Shown here: one piece after another, positions 1 to 9,985 of the stretch
How the letters are laid out: each line of letters starts with the position of its first letter
Position numbering within the stretch: the first letter of the stretch is position 1
Assembly (NCBI GenBank): GCA_039621445.1
Contig: CP154954.1
Span: forward strand, 30,508,395 to 30,572,394
Origin: Euglena gracilis
Taxonomy: Eukaryota; Euglenida; Euglenophyceae; Euglenales
Direction of reading: 5' to 3'
Length of the DNA: 64,000 bases
Made by a program: the position numbers and the translations under genes
The notes under the pieces: generated by a model
Told to the model about the DNA's origin: nothing
Seen by the model: the letters and a program-made list of their open reading frames with translations, nothing else
The model's database searches: none

Positions 1-98
1 CCCATACCCACACCTATACCCACACCCGCACACACTCCCGCACACATGCACACACGCGCGCGCACACACATGTGCACACACACACACACACCCATATG
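1..98. repeat. CA-rich simple repeat in intron
   Basis: Irregular CA/CCCACA/CGCA repeat. It is interrupted after position 98 by a transposon and resumes at 2691-2750 with the same character, so both pieces belong to one intron that ends at the SNM1-like exon at 2779. The last 8 bases (CCCATATG, 91-98) are the left target-site duplication of the element that follows. Confidence 0.8.
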
Positions 99-828
99 CA
101 AGCACCTATAGTAAAAATGGCCGAAAATGGCCGAAAATTGCCGAAAATGACCGAGAATGAAATTTTGGGCTCTATAGGTGGGGGTTCCGAAATTTGCCGA
201 AAATGGCCGAAAATGGCCGAAAATGGCCGAAAATGAGAAAAAATTTGTTGCAAATTTTTTTCGAGTTTTTTTTTTGCCTGACAGTTTCTTTTTCCCTGAG
301 GGGCAATTTTCAGTGCGACTGATTCTTGTCTCTGTGCAGCCTCTCTTCTTTTGTTATTATGCCAGGCCCTGCAACGCATGCTGCTCAAAGAACCACCTCC
401 GAAAGGGTTATTTGGGCCAAAGCTGAATGTTTTGATGGCATTTCAGAAAATTTTGGTGACAAGGGCGATGCTGGCATTTTTTTTTAACCCATTTTTGGGA
501 TAATTTCTTCACAAATCTCCAGTATTACACTCATCTTGACCATTTTGGATGATTTTTTGCTAATTGGGGATATTTTGCACTGATTCAGCAAATTTTGGGC
601 TAATTTGGGTCAATATGAGCACATTTGTCAATATGGCATTTTTGTCCATTTTGCGCCATTTTGGTGAATTTTTTCACATTTTTTTTGTGGTATTGTTGGC
701 GTTTTTGGGCAAGTTTATGTTATTTGAAGCCATTTTAGGTCATTTTGGTTGCTTTTTGGGACTTTTGTGGTCAATTTTAAGCTTTTTGTGGTCATTTTTG
801 GGGGTTTCTGCAGGGGGGGGGGGGGAAT

Positions 829-1320
829 TGATATCCGCAATTTTTCCGCAATTTCCGCAATTTTCCGAAAATTTCCGCAATTTTCCGAAATTTTCCGCAA
901 TTTTTCCGCAATTTCCGCAATTTTTCCGCAATTTTTTCCCATTTTTTTTCCGCAGAATTTTTTTCCCACCACCGAAGATGGAAGATGCAATGAGTTCAAG
1001 CCATTCTTCAAATGGATCAACAGGTGTGCTATTGTGTTTTGTTGTTTTTTCCCCCCAGTTTACCAATTTTTCTCACAGGTGCACCACTGGTCACAGGATT
1101 GGGTGCGTCCCACCTGTGCAAAGAACATCAAGCGTTTTGATTTGTGCTCGCCTGCATCGACGTGGGTGTTGCGGTGTTCTGAACCTCACAATTGAAAATT
1201 TTCTAAGTCCCCTCAGACAGAAATGTGTATACCCGATATCAATTTTTCCGCAATTTTTCCGCAATTTCCGCAATTTTTCCGCAATTTTTCCGCAATTTTT
1301 CCGAAGGCCTCCGCTATCAA
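829..1320. repeat. CCGCAATTT-repeat insertion inside the hAT element
   Basis: Block of repeated TTTCCGCAATTTTTCCGCAA units, bounded by AATTGATATCCGC on the left and a degenerate inverse (CCGCTATCAATT) on the right. The same unit recurs at about 27540-27790, 37563-37675 and 38655-38705, so it looks like a separate small mobile family with about 10-bp inverted ends. I could not define a target duplication. Confidence 0.5.
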
Positions 1321-1371
1321 TTATTCCCCCCCCCCTGGTTTCTGTGGTCATTTTGCTAGGTTGGGAGCCAG

Positions 1372-1735
1372 TGGATGCAGTGGTTGCAGATACTGGACAA
1401 GATGCAGTGGATGCATATGCTGTACAAGATGTAGACACTGGACAAGATGCAGATGCTGGACAAGATGCAGATGCTGGACAAGATGCAGATGCTGGACAAG
1501 ATGCAGATGCTGGACAAGATGCAGATGCTGGACAAGATGCAGATGCTGTACATGATGTAGATGCTGTTCAAGATGCAGATGCTGGACAAGATGCAGACAC
1601 TGGACAAGATGCCGCTGCCGTACAAGATGCAGATGCTGGACAAGATGCACACACCAGACAAGATGCAGTGATTACTGATGCAATGGATGTAGATATTGGA
1701 CAAGATGTAGATGCTGCACAAGATGCGATGTTGAA
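1372..1735 (+). repeat. 18-bp minisatellite (GATGCAGATGCTGGACAA)
   Basis: About 19 imperfect copies of an 18-base unit that translates as a DAGQDA repeat. The same minisatellite occurs at 16662-17180 and 48048-48650, always inside members of this hAT family. The + frame stays open from 564 to 1955 through it. Confidence 0.85.
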
Positions 1736-1955
1736 CAAGGTGCAGACATTGGACAATTGGGTGAGCGCATTTGATGTCAATATTTCAACATTATGGGCCG
1801 ATCACATGTTTGTTTGCTTTTATTCTGCCGCTCAAGCTGAGCGCATTTTCTCCCAATTTCGCCACATCCAGACGGATGATCGTCTCAACATGACGGATGA
1901 AATTTTACATCAAGGCTTCTTTGAAGTCATGCCTCTCTTCTCCTGCCATTATGCC
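1731..1955 (+). pseudogene. hAT transposase C-terminal dimerisation remnant
   Basis: The frame directly after the 18-bp repeat contains the stretch SAAQAERIFSQFRHIQTDDR followed by LNMTDEIL. Serine/alanine, then ER-F/S, then a basic helix and an R-L-(T/S)-E-L pattern is the shape of the hAT family C-terminal dimerisation domain. No upstream catalytic RNase-H-like domain is recognisable: the preceding 390 codons of the same open frame are repeat-derived. It is a decayed fragment, consistent with the hAT-type ends of the element around it. Confidence 0.5.
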
Positions 1956-2564
1956 TGACCGTGGAACACATGCTGCTCAAAGAACCACCTCTGAATGGGT
2001 TATTTGGGCCAAAGGCGATGGTTTTGATGACATTTCAGAAAATTGTGGTGACAAGGTGCAACCAGGCAAAGTATGTGAAACGTTTTTTTCCACCGTTAAA
2101 GGTGTGATTCCTGCATTAGGTTTATTGCACACAATTGGATGGGATCTAATAGTGCCACCATCAAACAATGTTGCTTGGGTGTCAAGTTGGAATAGCGGAA
2201 GTTGTTTGTGAAAAGCATCCACGCCAAGAGGCTTGAAGAGAAAAGCATCGGGTTTGGTGTTGCCATTGTGGTTAATATGTCATGTGCCAACCGCTCTCAT
2301 GAAGCGTCCCAAGAACCCCCAGCAAAAAAAAAGACCAAAGTGGACAAGAGCCTCTCTGACAGGAAAAAGAAGCCTATTCTCAAAACCTTGCATTTGCATA
2401 TTGCAACAAAAACTCTTTGACCTCTTTAATCCCTGAGCACCCATTCCAAACGGACCTCCTTGGATGCGTTAGCTTGTCACGACTTCTTGCATGTTGACTG
2501 AATGATCAAAATGCATTGTTGGTATGAAAGAGTTTTAAGGCAGCTTTACCCCCCACCTATAGGA

Positions 2565-2655
2565 AAAAATGGCCGAAAATGGCCGAAAATGGCCGAAAAT
2601 GGCCGAAAATGGCCGAAAATGGCCGAAAATGGCCGAAAATGGCCGAAAATGGCGA
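2565..2655 (+). repeat. 10-bp tandem repeat ATGGCCGAAA
   Basis: About nine tandem copies. Shorter arrays of the same unit occur at 118-235 and 15640-15690. They mark the subterminal regions of this hAT family. Confidence 0.9.
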
Positions 2656-2778
2656 AATCTGGGGGTCAACTATAGGTGCTTGCCCATATGCATGCGCCCA
2701 CGCACACATGCACACACACACGCGTGCGCCTGCACACACGCGCCTACACCAGTGCACACACAAGCATGCACCGCCCAG

Positions 2779-2930
2779 GTCATCCAGTACGTGGTGGACC
2801 GCTGTGTGGCGGTGGCGGCGGAGGCCCGGCGGTGCCTGTTCCTCATCGGCACGTACACCATCGGCAAGGAGCGCGTGTTTACGGCAGTGGGCCGCGCCTT
2901 GGCCTGCCCGGTGCACGTCGATGCGGAGAA
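2779..2930 (+). CDS. SNM1-like exon a
   Basis: Acceptor CCGCCCAG at 2771-2778, donor GAA|GTGTGC at 2931. Reads VIQYVVDRC...LFLIGTYTIGKERVF...VDAEK. It ends in phase 2, which joins exactly to the next exon to give EKFQTLQ, the position of EKYKTLQ in vertebrate SNM1A. Confidence 0.88.
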
Positions 2931-5900
2931 GTGTGCCTGCGTGGCGGGTCCGCGGCATTTCCCATCTTCCCATATCATTTTCATTTCCCGTATTTCCCAA
3001 TCGGGCACTGTCCTGGCAATGTGTATTGAGTTTCGACAAATTGCAAATTTCTATCAACCACTTTTGAGCGGTGGAATGTGAGGCACAATGTTTTGCCTGT
3101 GCTGCATTCCTTGAAGTACATCCCAAATGTCAGCCCATACCGATGATGGCCTTTTCCGCCTGACATCATTTGTGCTCCCGTGCTCCTCTTTTCCCCACCC
3201 TTTCAAAAGGCATCCCAATAAAATTCTTTTTTTGTTTACGTGCAAGCAGACTCAGCTGATTTGATTGTGGTGCTTGTTTTCTCACTCATACCCAGGCATT
3301 ATTTTTTTAAGGCAAGATTTCTCAAAAAAATTTAAGGTGTTTTTTAAGGTTTTTTAAGGGTTTTTAAGGTTTTTTGAGGATTTTAAAAAAATTTTAAGGT
3401 TTTTTAAGACATTTTTTCCCCTCAACTAAATGTCAGACCCCGAAGATGGCCCGATGGCTTCAGACTCCTCTGTGGCTTCGGAACGCCCAAGGAAGAAGCC
3501 TAGGGCGAAACATGGGGATCAGGGCGGTCCATGAGGGACAGTTATTGTCAACAGGCAAGCAAATGTCCTGAATAGGGTCAGAGATTTAAAGTAATTGCAA
3601 TGAAAAAAAAATGGATGGTTTCGGTTCTGGGTCGGCAATGTTACGTGGTTGCCAGAAATTGTATTTCTAACGTTCTCAGGCATTTGTGATTCCGCCATTT
3701 CACCTGTGCACATGGTGGGATGTGCTGGGGTAGAAGGTTTTTGGTGTTTTTAATAAAAGGATCCCCTCAACAGTGGGGTGTAACAGTTCACAAGCTGTTC
3801 TCCGTGTGTCAGGGTAAGGGTCCCAGGAATTTTGTATGGAAACTTTACCCTAACCCAACGCTTTTAAATAACATCATCAACTTTTTAGGTTCTGAATTGC
3901 AGCGGCCGCCTCCGGGGGGGGGGGCTTAAAAAGTTGGTCGACTAGTCGATCGAATTTTGAAGAGTCGACCGACTAGTCAATCGACTAGTCGGTGGGGTCA
4001 AAAACCCCGTTTACATTAGACTGGGGGATGGGGGAGGTTCTGGGTAGTCGATCGACCTAGTCTATCGATTACCCAGAACTCCGCCCCCCTACCGTATCCC
4101 TAACCCGAACCCTATCCTTAACCCTATCCCCTAATCCAAACCCTAAACGTATCTTTAACCCTAACCCTATCCCTAACCCTATCCCTAACCGTATCCCTAA
4201 CTCTAACCCTAACCCTAACCCTATCCCCAACCCTATCCCAAACCAACCCTAACCCCAACCCTAACCCTGACCGTATCCCTAACCGTATCCCTAACCCTAA
4301 CCCTATCGATGACCCTATCCCAAACCCTAACCCTATCCCTAACCCCTAACCATATCCCTATTCTATCCCTAACCCTGACAGTTTGACAGTGTATAAACCA
4401 AATTGAGAAGAATTTGGTCGGGGGGGGGGGGTGGGGGGGCTTAAATTCCAAAAGGGGGGGTAATGCGGCACAGTGGAGGTTGGGCCGACCTGGTCGGCCC
4501 GACCTCCACAGGTCGATAACTCCATGGTCGGGCCGACCATAGGTCGGCCCGACCTCCAGAAGTAGCATGGCCAGTATACCGCCCGGGGCCCATTACACAC
4601 TACCTCTCTAATGCCAGAAACCTTTGCAAACAATCCGGTTTTCATATTGTTTGTTCACAGCCGCTTCTGCATTGACTGGCTTTATGCGGGATTTTAAACA
4701 TGCCATTATTTGTTTGTTGCAAGAAAATTTTTTTTATCAAGGAGAATTTTTAAGGTTTTTAAAGGTTTTTAAAGGTTTTTTAAGGTTTTTTAAGGTTTTT
4801 TAAGGCGCCTTAAAAAAAATTAATGCCTGCTCATACCCCCCCCCCCCCCGCCCACAACCCCACCCGCATTGGGCTGAACCTCCAAACTGCGGATTAGCCC
4901 CCTTTCCGGTTGGAAATCGGTAAGACCAATGCCACCCACCGCCACCACCAGATCCTGCAAACCCCAGCGGTGATGGGTGGGCTGAGGTTCACCTGCAGGA
5001 TGGCAGCTGGACCCGGGTGGACCGTGACCCCATTCCCTCCCAACCCACACCCCACCGTCCAGTCAAGAGGACACATTGCCCCTTCCCCCAGGGATGGACC
5101 TAGGACCAAATTTTTTTTGTGTTGTGCTGTCGTGGGTAGGTCAGGCGGGCCCCCCATCAGGGCATTCCTTAAGCTGGAGGGTATCCTACCCCCCCCCCCC
5201 CCCGGGGGTTCCAGCCAGCCAGCAGCTCAAATCCGGCCAGCAGCCCAAATTCAGGCTGGGAGCCCTCCCCCCCCTGGGGGGGTCGAGTGAAACAAAGTCG
5301 GGTCCAGGCTGGCCAGCCAACTTGGCTTCCCAGCTCACCTATTCATGCATTTTTCCCCTCATCACAGCTTCCTCCATCACAGTCCCCCAGCCTTGATCTA
5401 GCTCTATCCGTAAAAAATTCGAAAATGGCAAAAAAAATTGGAAAATTTTGTTTTTCATCGACCCAGCCCAGCCCCGGACCCCCCCCCCTGTCCCCCGGTG
5501 GGGAGGGAGGCCAGCCAGCAGCCTTTTTGTCAGCCGGCGGCTGGACCCCCCCCCAGGGGGTCCCTAAGAAAACCCCTGCCCCCTCATGACCCGGGTGGGC
5601 CGGCCGGGTGGGCGGTCGACGACCCCCAGGCGTTCCCATCCAGCCCGGCCTCTCGCCGTCCGCTGCCTCCCGCCCACAGGTTCCAGACGCTGCAGCACTG
5701 CGGCTTCGACATGGGGGCGTTCCGCCTGACCGCCGACTGGCGGCCGGGCAGCGACCCCTGCTGCGTCGTGGCGCTGCCCATGCTGGCCCTCTCCTTCAAG
5801 CGTGTGTGTCCCCCCACCCCCTCGGTGAGGGGTCGGGCACACCTCGTGCACCGGGGTCATCGGCAACACGGGTGGGGGGAACTTGTGGGTTCATTTTTCC

Positions 5901-8624
5901 ATTCCTTCGCCGCAATGCATATCATCCCCCAAGCCGCCATTTGGTGCTCATTCCGTTGTTGTGCCACTCCAGAGAGAAACACCTCATCGCCTAAAATTGT
6001 GGGTGTTGGCAACGTTTGGTGCATGGGGCTGTCATAAGCCGGAGGGACCCCACCCCCTGAGGGAGACCAGCCATCCAGTTCCCTCTTTCCAGCCAGCAGC
6101 TCCCAGGCGGGCTGCAGCGGGGGGGGGGGGGTGTCCACTGAAATAACAAAGTTGGGGAGGGCGGGCACGGGCCGGTTGGGGTTCGCCGGGCTTCACTATA
6201 AATGTTTTCCACACATAGCGCTGAAAATTTTCAGGAAAAGGGGGGGTTCCAACTGGCCCAAACCGCATTTTTGGAACAAAATTGGTTAACCTGAAAAATC
6301 CCAAAACCAACAGGATTCGGATTTTCTTATCCAGTTTTTGGGTACCACTCGGGCGTAGCCAGGCTGGACCCCCCCCCCCTGGACCTCCCACACTGGGGGA
6401 GCTGCCAGCACCGTTTTTCCAGCCAGCACCTTTTTCCGGCCAGCACCTTTTTCCGGCTGGTGGACCCCCTCCCTGGGGGGCCTGAAGGAAACCCCTGATT
6501 CAGTGCGGTGGTTCAGCCCAAGGAGAGCACTGGAGTGGTCCGAATACGTTGGAGGGTTGATTTGCTACCGCCTGCCCTTCCTGCTCATCTTGTCGCGCAG
6601 GGTCTTGTTGGAACCCCACTCCCCTTGAGGTGTTGCTTTTGGATCCCCCGGTGGGGGCCGGGGGGGGGGGGGGGGGGGCTGTCAGGCTTCTTCCAAAGGA
6701 AAGGTCGCACCCCCCAGGGCAGTGGGTGCTTTGGAAAGGCAGTGGGGGAAGGCCTTTTCGGCCCCCGGAGGGGGATCAAGTTTTTGGTTGGGGTGAGTCT
6801 CAGCCGCGCCCCGGCCCAAAAACAGCCCCGCCCGGGACCCCTAGAGGGAGATGTGTCTGAATGGGCAGGCACCCTAAAGTTGATGGCCCCTCCTCGGGGT
6901 CTTTGAACAGAAGGGCGGTGGGGACCAAAGCCACTTCTCATCTTGGATGAGCGGCTCGGCGCCCCCTCCGCCTGTGCACAGGGGTGGCGGCGTACCTGCA
7001 GAGCGGCCGGCTGCCATTCCTTGGCGGGCAGCCCATTGACCACTTCGACGCCATCGTTGCCTTCTGCCCCACCGGCTGGGTGTGTGTTTGTGTTGTGCTG
7101 CGCTGTGCAGTGCTTTGCTGTGGTGTGCTGGGTGTGGGTGTGGGTGTGGGTGTGGGTGTGGGTGTGGGTGCAAGTGTGGGTTTGTGGGTTGTGCCACCCC
7201 CACCCCCCGACACCCACCCACACGCCCACACGCGCCCACACGGTCGGTGGATGGGTCGGTGGGTGCGTGTTTGGATACCAGTGCTTGTGTGTGCGCGTCC
7301 CATGAACCGTAACACACATTTCCACACACCTCAGCACCTTTGTGGAGGGGGAATGGGGAAGGGAAAGGCCACTGCACTCAACAGTACAATGGCCATTTGG
7401 AATTGCCCGGTACCAACCCTGTGGGAGAAGCGTTGCTCACACAACACATTCGCAAACGGAAACGGTCGTGGGATGGCTGGCGCCGCCTCCTGGAAATGGG
7501 TGGCATCACAGAGTACGGGTGCCTCCGGGGCCTACAGCAAACGGCAGCAGGGGCCATTCGAGGTGCACAGCGTGCCTTACAGGTGTGGGGTTGGCTGTTG
7601 GCTGGAGGATCGACTGACAGCTGGAAGTTGCCCCCTCAATCTTTGATGAGGTAAATGGGGCCAAGGCGGTTGGGGTATGAAAGCTCTGCCCGATGATGGA
7701 CCTGGCCAACTCTGTTGCCGATTCCTCTGGACCTGGGGCATTTGTGTGTGTGTGTGATGATTTAAATAGTTTATATGTGTTGATTGAAACTCTGTAGGAA
7801 TTTTTTTTGTGATAATCTCTGACCAAGTGGAAATGGTCGGAATATCTTGGCACATGTCTTCAGAGTCTTTAGCTTTATTTTTGTATCATTTTGTATTTGT
7901 TTGCTGTTTTGAGTCGCTTTTGCAGAGAGTTCAGGCACTCTCTCCCCTCTTACAGGCCGATTGACACTCACTGCCTGTCATCATCCCCGCAGCGAACACT
8001 CCAGCTTCCGCGAGCTGCTTGATTTCGTGGAGTTCCTCCGGCCGAAGAGCATCGTCCCCACCGTTGATGCCAAGGCATTCCAAGTAAGTGGCCTCCCTCC
8101 CCCCAGTTCGGGTCCAGACCCTGCACACTCACCCACCCACCCATCCACCCACCAAACCACCAAACCACCACACACACGTGCACACAGAACTGCATCCACG
8201 CTGGGGGGCCGAAGAGCCAATAACAGCCACCGAACAGACAGCCGCAGTCTGCAATGGAGTGGTGTTTTTCCCGGGTGGACAACCCGGTCCTTCGTAATTG
8301 TCTTTTTGTCCAGCTGAACGATCTTGCCGCTCCTTTTCTGACCGAAACAAACGGCAGAACGGATTTCACTCGTGCGCGCAAACGCGGGCGTGTTTACCAC
8401 CGCCTTTTGGCACATTTGGTGTGCCGTCCAGCTTGGCGGCCGGGCCACCCGCTTCCCCCCGCCCGGCCCTCCCCTCCGCCCGGGCCCCCAGGCCACGCGG
8501 GAGGCGTTCTTGCGGCTCTGCCGGCAGCCCCCGGCAGGGCCCCGCCTCCCTGGGCCACCCTGCCGCCGCTGGCACGGCACTGGGTTCTCTTCGGGGGGGG
8601 ATTCTGATGGCGCAGGGTCCCGGG
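2779..8624 (+). CDS. SNM1/DCLRE1-like DNA cross-link repair nuclease, 3' part (six exons)
   Basis: Partial multi-exon gene; the start lies before the window. Exons 2779-2930, 5680-5801, 6982-7079, 7512-7582, 7993-8083 and 8492 onward join in phase with GT-AG introns. In order they show LFLIGTYTIGKERVF, then DAEKFQTLQHC across a junction, FDAIVAFCPTGW, VHSVPYSEHSSF across a junction, and VEFLRPKSIVPTV. This is the DRMBL region of the SNM1 (Pso2, DCLRE1A/B) metallo-beta-lactamase/beta-CASP nucleases, 5'-3' exonucleases acting in interstrand cross-link and telomere-end repair in the nucleus. The PYSEHSSF histidine is the conserved one near the C-terminus. The HxHxDH catalytic motif must lie upstream. 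Paralogue assignment (A, B or C) is not possible from this part. Confidence 0.88.
3936..4075. repeat. Palindromic GACTAGTCGAT/ATCGATTACC cluster
   Basis: Repeated self-complementary segments such as GTCGACTAGTCGATCGA and TCGACCGACTAGTCAATCGA, then GTAGTCGATCGAC and GTCTATCGATTAC. The stretch can fold on itself. Nothing in it resembles a gene. Confidence 0.6.
4085..4380. repeat. Interstitial telomere-like repeat (CCCTAA/CCCTAT)n
   Basis: About 300 bases of degenerate CCCTAA, CCCTAT and CCGTAT hexamers, i.e. TTAGGG-type telomeric repeat on the complementary strand, inside an intron. It is too degenerate to be a functional chromosome end and is flanked on both sides by gene sequence. Confidence 0.85.
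5158..5578. mobile_element. hAT-like MITE, C/G-rich core, 421 bp
   Basis: Left end CAGGGCATTCCTTAAG and right end CTAAGAAAACCCCTG are imperfect inverted repeats. The flanks CCCCCCAT and CCCCCTCAT are similar but not identical, so the duplication is decayed or blurred by the C run. The core has C15/G runs and AGCCAGCCAGCAGC motifs shared with the elements at 14545, 23094 and 41403. Confidence 0.55.
5680..5801 (+). CDS. SNM1-like exon b
   Basis: Acceptor CGCCCACAG ending at 5679, donor AAGC|GTGTGT at 5802. Reads FQTLQHCGFDMGAF...CVVALPMLALSFK, matching the SNM1 segment that ends LLPM--INFK. Phase 2 in, phase 1 out; both junctions fit. Confidence 0.87.
5802..6981 (+). other. SNM1-like intron
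   Basis: 1.2-kb intron rich in C and G runs (6120, 6370, 6660) with AGCCAGCAGC motifs like the local MITEs. A MITE-type right end (CTGAAGGAAACCCCTG, about 6488-6503) is present but I found no matching left end. No gene seen. Confidence 0.6.
6982..7079 (+). CDS. SNM1-like exon c
   Basis: Acceptor TGTGCACAG ending at 6981. Reads VAAYLQSGR...DAIVAFCPTGW; the FRPTGW-type motif is characteristic of SNM1 proteins. The donor is TGG|GTGTGTGTTTG: the intron opens straight into a GT-rich and GGGTGT microsatellite. Confidence 0.9.
7080..7172 (+). repeat. GT / GGGTGT microsatellite starting at a splice donor
   Basis: GTGTGTGTTTG at the donor, then about seven GGGTGT units at 7128-7170. The first GT is the 5' splice site of the SNM1-like intron. 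Confidence 0.85.
7512..7582 (+). CDS. SNM1-like exon d
   Basis: Acceptor CATCACAG ending at 7511, donor TACAG|GTGTGG at 7583. Reads STGASGAYSKRQQGPFEVHS then VPY, the beta strand that precedes the PYSEHSS motif. Phase 0 in, phase 2 out, completing the serine codon with the next exon. Confidence 0.82.
7993..8083 (+). CDS. SNM1-like exon e
   Basis: Acceptor CCCCGCAG ending at 7992, consensus donor GTAAGT at 8084. Reads EHSSFRELLDFVEFLRPKSI then VPTVDAKAFQ: the conserved motif-C histidine (SEHSS) and the P-x-K-I-(I/V)-PTV strand of SNM1 proteins. Confidence 0.92.
8492..8624 (+). CDS. SNM1-like exon f, probably last or near-last, interrupted by a MITE
   Basis: Acceptor GGGCCCCCAG ending at 8491, phase 0 as required. 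Reads ATREAFLRLCRQ, corresponding to the variable tail after PTV in SNM1 proteins. The end is uncertain. A hAT-like MITE with 8-bp duplication starts at 8625. Without it the frame would read GAGSRA then TGA, or run into a strong GTGAGT donor at 9085. Confidence 0.55.
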
Positions 8625-9075
8625 CATACATCTCTCTAAGGTTTTGCGAACCCCCCCCGGGGGGGAGGGCGGCTGCAGCCAGCCCCGATTTGGGCTCAGC
8701 CCAGCCGCAGCAGCACCCCCCCTGGGGGGGGGGGGTGCTGCTAGCCCAGCTAGCCAGCCCCTTTTTTGGGGGTCCAGCACAAAATTTTTCGGCGCAAAGG
8801 GCCGAATTTTTTTGAAAAATTGTGTTCAAAAGTGGCCAAAAATGGGGTTTGGGGGGCGTTTGGGGCATTTTTTGGGGGGTTTCAGATGCATCATTTTTTC
8901 AAAACTGTGTTCTGCAGGTCATTTTTGGGCATTTTTCCGATTTCAGTCCAGCTCGCCCCGGTTCGGGTCCAGCCGGGGCCTAGCCCCCCCCGGGGGGGGG
9001 GCGGGCTAGCCAGCCCAAATTTCTAGCCCTAGCCCAGCAACCCCCCCCCCCCCGGGGTCCTTAAAGAGATGTATG
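8625..9075. mobile_element. hAT-like MITE, 451 bp, perfect 8-bp TSD
   Basis: Ends CATACATCTCTCTAAGG and CCTTAAAGAGATGTATG (16 of 17 complementary). Perfect duplication GTCCCGGG at 8617-8624 and 9076-9083. The core has C/G homopolymer blocks and AGCCAGCCC motifs. Same family as 20017-21775. It lies in or at the end of the last SNM1-like exon. Confidence 0.85.
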
Positions 9076-9185
9076 GTCCCGGGCGTGAGTGTGAAGCAGT
9101 TTTCCGTTGGGGGTGATGTGACAGGGGGCAGTGAGCACCCCCTCACCCCCCACCCCCACCCTGCCTTTTGCCGCCTTTTGGGTTT

Positions 9186-9497
9186 CAGCCCAAAGAGCCA
9201 GCCTGATGAGCCCACGCTTTGGGCTGAGCCAGTGCGGGCTCAGCCCAAAGAACCTGAGCCACACTGTGTCCTCTGTCGTCGAAGAGACCTCTTTCATCCA
9301 AGCCCCTCCGGAAGTGGGTGCTGTTCTGGAGGTTCGTGCCCATGAGCACACCCCACTCCCCCCTTTCTCATCGATGTATCGACCTGACACTAGCGTTAGC
9401 GGAGGCGTCCGCAGAGGCGTTGCCCTGGCCTGCCATCGGTCATCCAGCGGCTGGGGGGTTATGCGACCGTCCACGGGCAGCCCACCAGGGGTTGACG
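9186..9497 (+). other. Exon-like segment ending at a GT-repeat donor
   Basis: Two or three frames stay open here; the acceptor TTTGGGTTTCAG at 9176-9187 and a donor at 9498 (GACG|GTGGGTGGGTG) are plausible. I do not recognise the product in any frame, so only the exon-like GC-rich character and splice signals support it. Confidence 0.3.
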
Positions 9498-9598
9498 GTG
9501 GGTGGGTGTGGGTGTGGGTGTGGGTGTGGGTGTGGGTGTGGGTGTGGGTGTGGGTGTGGGTGTGGGTGTGGGTGTGGGTGTGGGTGTGGGTGTGTGTT

Positions 9599-9661
<63 letters not shown>

Positions 9662-9800
9662 GTGTTGTTTGTTTGTTTGTTTGTTTGTTTGTTTGTTTGT
9701 TTGTTTGTTTGTTTGTTTGTTTGTTTGTTTGTTTGTTTGTTTGTTTGTTTGTTTGTTTGTTTGTTTGTTTGTTTGTTTGTTTGTTTGTTTGTTTGTTTGT

Positions 9801-9836
<36 letters not shown>

Positions 9837-9910
9837 GCGTGCGTGCGTGTGTGCGTGCGTGCGTGCGCGCGCGCGCGTGTGTGTGTGTGTGTTGTGTGTG
9901 TTGTGGTGTG

Positions 9911-9961
<51 letters not shown>

Positions 9962-9985
9962 ATGTGTGAGTTGTGTGTGTGTGTG
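9498..9985 (+). repeat. Compound microsatellite: GTGGGT, CTG, GTTT, GTT, GTGC
   Basis: In order: (GTGGGT)n 9498-9596, (CTG)n 9606-9660, (GTTT)n with about 34 units 9668-9803, (GTT)n 9803-9834, then (GTGC)n and GT tracts to 9985. It is open in several frames in both directions (poly-Cys/Val/Phe and poly-Thr/His/Asn translations), which is a repeat artefact. Confidence 0.95.

Larger units (their letters stand above)
99..2682. mobile_element. hAT-like DNA transposon, 2584 bp, 8-bp TSD
   Basis: Perfect 13-bp terminal inverted repeats: CAAGCACCTATAG at 99-111 and CTATAGGTGCTTG at 2670-2682. Perfect 8-bp direct duplication CCCATATG at 91-98 and 2683-2690. A CA...TG terminus with an 8-bp duplication is the hAT superfamily signature. 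Both ends carry an ATGGCCGAAA tandem repeat just inside the inverted repeat. The body holds an internal near-duplicate (about 290-460 resembles 1930-2060), an 18-bp minisatellite and a remnant of a transposase C-terminus. It sits in an intron of the SNM1-like gene and is probably non-autonomous now. Confidence 0.85.
2931..5679 (+). other. SNM1-like intron with nested repeats
   Basis: 2.7-kb intron with no gene recognised. It holds a homonucleotide-rich stretch (3300-3420, TTTTAAGG units), a palindromic GTCGACTAGTCGAT cluster (3936-4075), telomere-like repeats (4085-4380), palindromic GGTCGGGCCGACC units (4475-4560), AAGGTTTTT tandem repeats (4750-4806) and a MITE (5158-5578). Confidence 0.7.

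Noticed and set aside
564-1958. 464-codon frame as a novel acidic repeat protein
   Set aside because: Mostly T-rich and 18-bp repeat text inside a transposon with an old transposase tail; no host gene features, so it is treated as element-derived.
2569-2778. ATG-started extension upstream of the SNM1-like exon
   Set aside because: The upstream codons are the ATGGCCGAAA repeat of the transposon end and CA repeat; a good acceptor lies at 2777-2778.
4085-4380. Chromosome end (true telomere)
   Set aside because: Degenerate hexamers with gene sequence on both sides; an interstitial block.
6340-6503. MITE ending in CTGAAGGAAACCCCTG
   Set aside because: No matching left terminus or ATTCAGTG duplication found upstream.
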